Source of the DNA: Bacteroidales bacterium
GTDB taxonomy: Bacteria; Bacteroidota; Bacteroidia; Bacteroidales; Paludibacteraceae
Direction of reading: 5' to 3'
Length of the DNA stretch: 64,000 nucleotides
NCBI GenBank assembly: GCA_012518275.1
Contig: JAAYSS010000049.1
Coordinates: 37,698 to 101,697, forward strand
Part shown: positions 57,700 to 64,000 of the stretch, piece after piece
How positions within the stretch are numbered: position 1 is the first letter of the stretch
Layout of the letters: each line of letters starts with the position of its first letter
Made by a program: the position numbers and the translations under genes
Notes under the pieces: generated by a model
The model's database searches: none
Told to the model about the DNA's origin: nothing
Seen by the model: the letters and a program-made list of their open reading frames with translations, nothing else

Positions 57700-59826
57700 T
57701 TACTCTTCCAGCAAAATTTCCATGATTGTAATTGCAGCTTTCGTTACGGATGTTCCCGGTCCGAAAATGGCTGCTACGCCGGTTTTGTAAAGGAAATCGT
57801 AATCCTGTGCCGGAATCACTCCGCCTGCAATCACAATGATGTCTTCACGTCCGAGTTTCTTTAACTCATCCATCACTTGTGGAATAAGGGTTTTATGTCC
57901 TGCTGCAAGCGAAGATACGCCCAACACATGCACGTCATTCTCAACAGCTTGCTTAGCCGCTTCGGGCGGGGTTTGGAATAAGGGTCCCATATCCACGTCA
58001 AATCCGCAATCGGCATAACCCGTGGCTACTACTTTTGCACCGCGGTCGTGTCCGTCTTGCCCCATTTTGGCAATCATAATGCGCGGACGACGTCCTTCTT
58101 TTTGGGCGAACTGTTCTGTTAGTGCCGTGGCACGTTTGAAGTCCGCATCGTTTTTAGTTTCTGATGAATACACGCCTGAAATTGTTCTAATTGTTGCTTT
58201 ATAACGTCCTACGACTTTTTCGCAGGCATATGATATTTCTCCCAATGATGCACGCACGCGAGCAGCTTCCACTGCCAGCTCCAGCAAGTTTCCTTTGCCT
58301 GTACGGACACATTCGGTAAGTGCATCTAACGCTTTTTGTACGGCTTCGTCATCACGATTGGCACGCAATTCTTTCAAACGAGCTATTTGCTGTTCGCGTA
58401 CAGCCGTGTTGTCCACTTCCAAGATGTCAATCGGGTCTTCTTTCTCAAGACGATACTCGTTTACACCGATAATTTTTTGTGCACCACTATCAATACGCGC
58501 TTGCGTACGTGCAGCCGCTTCTTCGATACGCATTTTTGGAATACCCGTTTCAATAGCTGCTGCCATTCCGCCCAATTTTTCCACTTCTTCAATCAGTTCC
58601 CAAGCCCTTTCTGCAATTTTATTGGTCAAACTTTCAACGTAGTAAGAACCGGCCCAAGGATCCACATGACGAGTTACACCGGTTTCTTGTTGGAAATAAA
58701 TCTGTGTATTGCGAGCAATACGTGCCGATTTATCGGTGGGCAAAGCTATTGCTTCATCCAGCGCATTGGTGTGCAAGGATTGTGTATGCCCCAGTGCAGC
58801 TCCCATAGCTTCAATGCAAGTACGTCCCACGTTGTTGTATGGGTCTTGCTCGGTTAATGACCAACCTGATGTTTGCGAGTGCGTACGCAATGCCATTGAT
58901 TTTGGATTTTTGGGATTAAACTGTTTTACGATTTTAGCCCAAAGCATACGAGCCGCACGCATTTTGGCAATTTCCATGAAGTGGTTCATTCCTATAGCCC
59001 AGAAGAACGAAATTCTCGGTGCAAAAGCATCAACATCCAGTCCGGCATTCATCCCGGCACGCAAGTATTCTAACCCGTCTGCCAGCGTATAAGCTAACTC
59101 AATATCTGCCGTTGCTCCAGCTTCTTGCATATGATATCCCGATACAGAAATTGAATTGAACTTCGGCATGTTCTTCGACGTATATTCAAAAATATCGGCA
59201 ATAATTTTCATGGAGAATTTCGGTGGATAAATATAGGTGTTACGCACCATAAATTCTTTCAAAATGTCGTTTTGGATAGTTCCTGCCATTTCTTCCAACT
59301 TAGCACCTTGCTCCAGCCCGGCATTGATGTAAAATGCCATAATCGGAAGTACAGCTCCGTTCATCGTCATCGAAACGGACATTTTATTTAATGGAATTCC
59401 GTCGAACAACACTTTCATATCTTCCACAGAGCAAATGGAAACTCCGGCTTTTCCCACATCACCCACTACACGTTCGTGATCGGCATCGTAGCCGCGATGC
59501 GTAGCCAAGTCAAACGCCACAGAAAGTCCTTTTTGACCGGCAGCAAGGTTACGGCGGTAAAAAGCATTACTTTCTTCGGCTGTGGAAAATCCGGCATACT
59601 GACGGATTGTCCAAGGACGCATCGCATACATCGTACTGTACGGACCGCGTAAATATGGCGGAATTCCGGCTGCATAATTCAAGTGCTCCAATCCTTCCAG
59701 GTCTTCCTTTGTGTAACTCGGTTTCACGTCGATTTGTTCAGGCGTGTGCCAGTTTCCTTCGATTTCGGGTGCTACGGCACTCGCTACGAAGTTTTGAATG
59801 TCAATTTCTTTAAAATTTGGTTTCAT
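57700..59826 (-). CDS. Methylmalonyl-CoA mutase, large (catalytic) subunit
   Basis: A 708-residue B12-dependent mutase. The TIM-barrel domain has [16 protein letters not shown] and the substrate segments around HTNALDEA. The C-terminal cobalamin domain has the base-off ligand motif DGHDRG and the later GGVIPAQD. It interconverts succinyl-CoA and methylmalonyl-CoA in the propionate pathway. The partner small subunit lies at the right window edge, with three unrelated genes between. The leader contains two copies of a repeat also found before ahcY. A strong terminator follows. Confidence 0.97.
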   Translation of the reverse strand: MKPNFKEIDIQNFVASAVAPEIEGNWHTPEQIDVKPSYTKEDLEGLEHLNYAAGIPPYLRGPYSTMYAMRPWTIRQYAGFSTAEESNAFYRRNLAAGQKGLSVAFDLATHRGYDADHERVVGDVGKAGVSICSVEDMKVLFDGIPLNKMSVSMTMNGAVLPIMAFYINAGLEQGAKLEEMAGTIQNDILKEFMVRNTYIYPPKFSMKIIADIFEYTSKNMPKFNSISVSGYHMQEAGATADIELAYTLADGLEYLRAGMNAGLDVDAFAPRISFFWAIGMNHFMEIAKMRAARMLWAKIVKQFNPKNPKSMALRTHSQTSGWSLTEQDPYNNVGRTCIEAMGAALGHTQSLHTNALDEAIALPTDKSARIARNTQIYFQQETGVTRHVDPWAGSYYVESLTNKIAERAWELIEEVEKLGGMAAAIETGIPKMRIEEAAARTQARIDSGAQKIIGVNEYRLEKEDPIDILEVDNTAVREQQIARLKELRANRDDEAVQKALDALTECVRTGKGNLLELAVEAARVRASLGEISYACEKVVGRYKATIRTISGVYSSETKNDADFKRATALTEQFAQKEGRRPRIMIAKMGQDGHDRGAKVVATGYADCGFDVDMGPLFQTPPEAAKQAVENDVHVLGVSSLAAGHKTLIPQVMDELKKLGREDIIVIAGGVIPAQDYDFLYKTGVAAIFGPGTSVTKAAITIMEILLEE

Positions 59827-59828
59827 TA

Positions 59829-59933
59829 TTTTTTAGACTTTTAGAACAAAGAACAAGAAACAAAGACGCTTTTGCCACTTGGTTTGTTCGTGTACATTAA
59901 TTTTTTTAGACTTTTAGAATAAAGAACAAAGAC
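59829..59933 (-). repeat. Direct repeat in the leader of the mutase large-subunit gene
   Basis: Two copies (59829-59867 and 59902-59933) share the minus-strand blocks CTTTGTTCTTT and TTCTAAAAGTCTAAAAAA, with small differences. The copy next to the ATG also begins GCGTCTTTG, as in the ahcY leader. It is probably an interspersed leader repeat. Confidence 0.55.
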
Positions 59934-59975
59934 ATATGACTTTGATTTTTGTTCACTGCTCTTTGTTCCTTTCTC

Positions 59976-60596
59976 TCATAAAATCGGGAACCAGATAAAT
60001 ACCGCGGCATCCCATACGGCGTGTGAAATGATTAACGGAACCAAGTTCTTGTTGTATCGATACATTAGTCCCCAGAAAATGCCGCACACAAGTGCAGCCA
60101 TTACAAGCATGAAATTAAAACTCCAAATATGCACCAGAGCGTATATCAGCGTTGCAAAAACAAATCCTTCCCACTCGCCGTACTTGTCAATGAAATTTTG
60201 CTGCACGTATCCCCGCCAAAAAATTTCTTCAGCCGGACCCATGATGAAAAGCAGTCCAAGCGCTATCAGCTTTGTGTTTTTCCCTTCTTTCAATGCGTAT
60301 ATTCCATCGACCTGCTCTCTTGCAAAATCAAATATTAAACTCGAAAAATAATCTCCCAAGTAAAATACCATCCAAAGCACAGCGGCTGAAAGCAACCCAA
60401 TGCCGACAGATTTCAAGCTCCATTGAAACTGTTTCAGAATATCTTTACGAAGCACGATGGCTGTCAGCATCAATATCGAAGCAGAAACCGCAATCCCAAT
60501 CCAAAAGTTGAACAAGTGTTTTGTCCAAATAGAAAACATTAGGAACCACAAGATTGCGGCAATCAAAATAGGAAGTATTATTTTCTTGTTACTCAT
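59976..60596 (-). CDS. CPBP-family intramembrane metalloprotease
   Basis: A 206-residue protein with about six transmembrane helices. GPAEEIFWRGYV supplies the EExxxR motif, ALVHIWSFN the first histidine, and SHAVWDAA the second. These are the three motifs of CPBP/CAAX (Rce1-like) proteases. Its ATG overlaps the stop of the UbiA gene (ATGA), so the two are co-translated. CAAX prenyl processing does not occur in bacteria in the eukaryotic sense; the substrate is unknown. Confidence 0.9.
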   Translation of the reverse strand: MSNKKIILPILIAAILWFLMFSIWTKHLFNFWIGIAVSASILMLTAIVLRKDILKQFQWSLKSVGIGLLSAAVLWMVFYLGDYFSSLIFDFAREQVDGIYALKEGKNTKLIALGLLFIMGPAEEIFWRGYVQQNFIDKYGEWEGFVFATLIYALVHIWSFNFMLVMAALVCGIFWGLMYRYNKNLVPLIISHAVWDAAVFIWFPIL

Positions 60597-61495
60597 ACTA
60601 TCCCCGCCACAAAATTTCCTGCAACAAGCAACAGCAGGTAAACCATGACCAACTGAGCGGTTGCTTCATCCAATCGCTTGATATTTTCTGGTTTATCTAT
60701 ATCCGCCGTACGCATCTGCTTTATCAATTTCAACAACATCGGGAATGACAGAAATGTAACTAATGTAATCCAATGTTGAATTCCTAAAATCACAGAGAGA
60801 GCAATCAGCACATAAGCTCCGACCAATAATATATTGTAATATGCAATCGAGCCTTTTATTCCCAAAACCATTGCAAGAGTTTTAATTTCTGCTTCTCGAT
60901 CATGTTTTATATCTCGGGTATTGTTGGCGTGAAGCACGGCAACAATCAATAATCCCGGAGCAGCAGCCACCAACAATATTTCCCAATTCAACCTATTGGT
61001 CAGAACCAAATAAGTACCCAATGAAATTAGCTGTCCGTATATAATAAAAATATTCAAATCACCGAGCGCTCGGTATTTCATAAAGAAATAGAAATATGAG
61101 CCGATAAGTCCTATTATTCCTATCCAAAGCAAGTGATACGATGTATTGAACATCAAATAAAGTCCGATTAAATTACCGATTACCATGCAAACAATGCTAA
61201 ACCAATACACTTCTTTCGGTTTGAATTGCTTGTTAACCAGCATTCGACTCGAGCCGTAGGTTTCTTCTCTATCCACGTTATGCTTGTAGTCGTAATAATC
61301 GCTCATCATATTGCCACCTGCTTGTAAAATTGGCGAAGCAATAACGGCTAAAACCCCATACCACCAATTCACACTCATGGGCATTATACTGTTTTCGTAA
61401 AATACATACGCAACCGCTAATAACGCCGGCATGATTGATAATACGTATCCCCAAGGACGCGTAAGAATAAACCATTCTTTCAGAGTGTGTTTCAT
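60593..61495 (-). CDS. UbiA-family prenyltransferase (copy 2 of a tandem pair)
   Basis: A 300-residue protein with about eight or nine transmembrane helices. The aspartate-rich prenyl-diphosphate site is SDYYDYKHNVDREETYG, followed by SSRMLV. The second motif is NTRDIKHDREAEI. The family includes MenA, UbiA and heme O or chlorophyll synthases. It is closely similar to the adjacent copy 41 bases upstream and overlaps the CPBP gene. MenA-like activity is plausible, but no menaquinone gene is near. Confidence 0.88.
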   Translation of the reverse strand: MKHTLKEWFILTRPWGYVLSIMPALLAVAYVFYENSIMPMSVNWWYGVLAVIASPILQAGGNMMSDYYDYKHNVDREETYGSSRMLVNKQFKPKEVYWFSIVCMVIGNLIGLYLMFNTSYHLLWIGIIGLIGSYFYFFMKYRALGDLNIFIIYGQLISLGTYLVLTNRLNWEILLVAAAPGLLIVAVLHANNTRDIKHDREAEIKTLAMVLGIKGSIAYYNILLVGAYVLIALSVILGIQHWITLVTFLSFPMLLKLIKQMRTADIDKPENIKRLDEATAQLVMVYLLLLVAGNFVAGIV

Positions 61496-61536
61496 GTAGT
61501 TATTTTTTTATATTTGGTAACACCAACACGAATATT

Positions 61537-62448
61537 CTAACTTCCAACAATAAAGCCAGCCACAAAATTCGAAATAATCAGCAATAAACTAAAAACAATT
61601 ACTAATTGTGCTGATTTGCCATCCATATCTTTGATGTTCTTCGGTTTATCAATTTTTGCAGTTCGTATTTCCTTAATATTCTTTACCAATAAAGGTAAGG
61701 AAAGCAATACAATCAAGCATAGCGGATGTAAAATTTCAAGTATTACCAACGTAATTATAAGCAAATATGCTCCAATACCCAACAGGATATATTGTAGAAT
61801 TGAATTCTTAATGCCAAGAATCATTGCTTGTGTTTTAATATTAGCACTTCTGTCATCGCGTATATCACGCATATTATTTGCATGTAGAATGTTTACAATC
61901 AAAAAACCTAAAGAAGAACCAATCAATAAAACTCTCCATTCCAACGTACCCGTCATTACCAAATAGGTACCAAGAGCTATCAAAAGACCATATACAATCA
62001 TAATGGTTAAATCGCCCAAAGCAACATACTTTAATTTGTAATAAAACAGCGTGCTTAAAACACCAATAGCTCCAATCCATAACAAATTATAGGATGAGTT
62101 AAAGGCCAGGATCAATCCTAAAACACATCCGATTATCAACAAAATCCATCCAAAAGTCAGAATTGTTTTTGGGAGGAAAACATTTTCTACCAACATCCGA
62201 CTTGAACCGAACGACTCTTTACGGTCAACACCATATTTAAAATCAAAGAAATCACTTATTAAATTTCCAGAAGCCTGAAATATGACTGCTCCAAAAAACG
62301 CAAGAATACCAAACATCCAGTTAACATGCATAGGAGCAATTTTATTCACATAAAAAACGTACGAAATTGTTACCAATGCAGGCATTGTAGATGCCGGAAA
62401 AGACCAAGGTCTAGTGGCTATAACCCAATCTTTGAAAGTTTTCCTCAT
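61537..62448 (-). CDS. UbiA-family prenyltransferase (copy 1 of a tandem pair)
   Basis: A 303-residue paralogue of the next gene. The first motif is SDFFDFKYGVDRKESFG with SSRMLV, and the second is NMRDIRDDRSANI. About eight or nine transmembrane helices are expected. Strong conservation of length and motif positions indicates tandem duplication. Divergence elsewhere suggests the copies may use different aromatic acceptors. A TAGATTTG promoter box lies 53 bases upstream of the start, so this gene starts the transcript UbiA-UbiA-CPBP. Confidence 0.88.
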   Translation of the reverse strand: MRKTFKDWVIATRPWSFPASTMPALVTISYVFYVNKIAPMHVNWMFGILAFFGAVIFQASGNLISDFFDFKYGVDRKESFGSSRMLVENVFLPKTILTFGWILLIIGCVLGLILAFNSSYNLLWIGAIGVLSTLFYYKLKYVALGDLTIMIVYGLLIALGTYLVMTGTLEWRVLLIGSSLGFLIVNILHANNMRDIRDDRSANIKTQAMILGIKNSILQYILLGIGAYLLIITLVILEILHPLCLIVLLSLPLLVKNIKEIRTAKIDKPKNIKDMDGKSAQLVIVFSLLLIISNFVAGFIVGS

Positions 62449-62500
62449 AAAAAAATTTTATAGTTAACAGTCATCTCTGTTTCTCCAATTAGAAGAAAAA

Positions 62501-62508
62501 CAAATCTA
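62501..62508 (-). promoter_or_regulatory. -7 box of the UbiA-UbiA-CPBP operon
   Basis: The minus strand reads TAGATTTG, a perfect TAnnTTTG match, with a predicted transcript start near 62494. It suggests the prenyltransferase genes have a promoter separate from the upstream mutase small-subunit gene. Confidence 0.5.
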
Positions 62509-62568
62509 ATTCTTTAGTATAGTAATTAATTACTTTGACCCTAAATTCTTGCCTAGAGAACCAAAAAT

Positions 62569-64000
62569 TTACTTCAGCAGTTTTGCATTAAATTCTTGCA
62601 ACATTTCCAACACGTTAGAACGTACGTGGATAAAATGTTCGATACCTTTTTCTTTTAGTTCGTCCATAGATTTCGGTGCGCCTGCCACTACAAACAGGGC
62701 TTTGTCTTTCAATAAGTCATAAGCCTGCGGTGCAAATTCTGCGTACTCATCATCACTGGAACAAAGTACTACAATGTCAGCTTTGGCATCCAGTGCGGCA
62801 TCAACGCCCTTTTCTACTGTTTCAAAGCCAAGATTGTCAATAATTTCATATCCTGCGCAAGCAAAGAAATTTGACGAGAATTGAGCGCGAGCCAATCTCA
62901 TTGCCAAGTTTCCGATGGTAAGCATAAATACTTTGGGAGTTTTACCTGATTTTTCAGTTGCAAATCGAAGAGCTTCAAATTCTTTGGCTCCACGGACAGG
63001 CTCAAGAATTTCCACATCACCTTGATGTTCATCACCACAACAGCATCCAGAATGCGCTATCTTGGTCTCACCATTTTTTACTTTTCCTAATGCTTTTTCT
63101 GTGAAATTTGGAAATTGATTTGTTCCAACTAACACTTCTTTACGGCTCGAAACATCTCTGAAACGATTGGCTGCAGTAGTTTTAATTGCTTCTTGAATGG
63201 TACCTTTTTTTACCATTTCAAAAAATCCTCCATCATCTTCCACGTTCAGAAAAATAGCCCAAGCTTGTTCGGCAATCTCTTTTGTTAATGTTTCAATGTA
63301 ATAAGAACCGGCGCTCGGATCAATCACTTTATCGAAGTTACTTTCCTCTTTCAACAACAACTGTTGATTGCGAGCAATACGTTCTGAAAACTCACCCGGA
63401 TTTTTATAAGAGATATCATAAGGAAGCACGGTAAGGCTATCCACGCCAGCTATGGTTGCACTCATGGCTTCAGTTTGAGTACGAAGCATATTCACATAAT
63501 CATCAAAAATAGTCATGTTAAACTGGGTAGTTTCAGCATGAATACGCATTTTAGCGGAACAACGGCAAAGTCCATCGGGTTTATTGTTCGAACAGTCTTC
63601 GTGCTGACATTTGGGTTGATAAGCCATTACGATTTGAGCCCACAGAAGCCTTGCAGCACGGAATTTGGCAATTTCCATAAAGTAATTGCTCCCTACCCCA
63701 AAATTAAATTTAATTTTTTTGGCAGCCAAGGATTTATCTACGCCATTTTCCACTAAAGTAGATAAGTATTCATTTCCCCAAGCCAACGCATAACCTAATT
63801 CTTGCGCGCAAAAAGCGCCGGCATTATTTAACGTAACGGCATTTACCCCAATCACCTTGTAAAATGGGAGTTCGGATGCAGCTACAACTACAGATTTCAC
63901 TTTTTCAAACATAGATTCTCTATTCAAATCTTTACCTTTCAGAAGAATTCTGTTGATTGGGTCAATGTTAATGGAACCAACGAGCAATTTCGGGTCGGCA
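62569..64000 (-). CDS. Methylmalonyl-CoA mutase, small subunit (5' end outside window)
   Basis: The frame is open to the right edge; the first 477 or so codons seen are the C-terminal part of the small, non-catalytic subunit. Family landmarks are FNFGVGSNYFMEIAKFRAARLLW, split around the substrate barrel, then RTQTEAMSATIAGVDSLTV and DPSAGSYYIETLT. The C-terminal cobalamin-like domain (FMLTIGNLAMRLARAQ) lacks the DxHxxG ligand, as expected. Two Cys-rich stretches are unusual: CQHEDC-x8-CRC, and SGCCCGDEHQGD between the barrel and the C-terminal domain. It pairs with the large subunit at 57700-59826. Confidence 0.93.
   Translation of the reverse strand, partial: ADPKLLVGSINIDPINRILLKGKDLNRESMFEKVKSVVVAASELPFYKVIGVNAVTLNNAGAFCAQELGYALAWGNEYLSTLVENGVDKSLAAKKIKFNFGVGSNYFMEIAKFRAARLLWAQIVMAYQPKCQHEDCSNNKPDGLCRCSAKMRIHAETTQFNMTIFDDYVNMLRTQTEAMSATIAGVDSLTVLPYDISYKNPGEFSERIARNQQLLLKEESNFDKVIDPSAGSYYIETLTKEIAEQAWAIFLNVEDDGGFFEMVKKGTIQEAIKTTAANRFRDVSSRKEVLVGTNQFPNFTEKALGKVKNGETKIAHSGCCCGDEHQGDVEILEPVRGAKEFEALRFATEKSGKTPKVFMLTIGNLAMRLARAQFSSNFFACAGYEIIDNLGFETVEKGVDAALDAKADIVVLCSSDDEYAEFAPQAYDLLKDKALFVVAGAPKSMDELKEKGIEHFIHVRSNVLEMLQEFNAKLLK

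Overview
The window is about 64 kb of a Bacteroidetes chromosome, most likely order Bacteroidales. The evidence is a SprA/Sov type IX secretion translocon, a secreted C10 protease with a T9SS-type C-terminal domain, a two-subunit methylmalonyl-CoA mutase, Kdo transferase, and many promoters with the Bacteroidetes TAnnTTTG -7 box. I would not name a genus. Composition is moderately AT-rich and nearly all genes are ordinary chromosomal genes. I see no rRNA, tRNA, CRISPR array, insertion sequence or prophage.

Layout. 1-3.3 kb: 3'-truncated redox repressor Rex, divergent from clpB. 3.4-5.0 kb: a Wzz-like chain-length protein and a rhomboid protease. 5.2-10.7 kb: OsmC, a propeller lipoprotein, a C10 peptidase and two small envelope proteins. 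10.85-11.24 kb: a degenerate 21-bp tandem repeat array. 11.5-21.7 kb: ruvA, the giant sprA and dsbD. 21.9-30.0 kb: grpE-dnaJ, ahcY, zwf-pgl and htpG, the last with a consensus sigma-54 promoter. 30.2-34.7 kb: an argD-like aminotransferase, an envelope protein, rsfS and ftsH. 34.7-36.2 kb: a gene-decay island with a TonB-receptor tail, a frameshifted small gene, a headless sigma factor and short palindromes. 36.4-45.9 kb: cdsA, a lysophospholipid-type acyltransferase and two convergent surface-glycan gene sets. The plus-strand set has two glycosyltransferases, an O-antigen ligase/polymerase and waaA. The minus-strand set has a GH16-fold protein without catalytic acids, a short NeuB-type synthase and a NeuA-HAD fusion. 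46-53.2 kb: a LOG-family hydrolase, gyrB, a hybrid histidine kinase with a sigma-54 response regulator, and mgsA. 53.4-57.5 kb: secreted and cytoplasmic hydrolases, a WG-repeat protein and a DUF2795 protein. 57.7-64 kb: both methylmalonyl-CoA mutase subunits, separated by a CPBP protease and two tandem UbiA prenyltransferases; the small subunit runs off the right edge.

How the genes work together. clpB, grpE-dnaJ and htpG form a dispersed chaperone set that shares an ATGACAA heptamer upstream. zwf-pgl is the start of the oxidative pentose phosphate pathway. The 38-46 kb block probably builds a nonulosonic-acid-containing surface glycan on a Kdo lipid A core. SprA probably secretes T9SS cargo such as the C10 protease. 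The candidates most worth testing for novelty are the GH16-like pseudoenzyme in the nonulosonate operon, the 21-bp array, and the sigma-54/ATGACAA wiring of chaperone genes.
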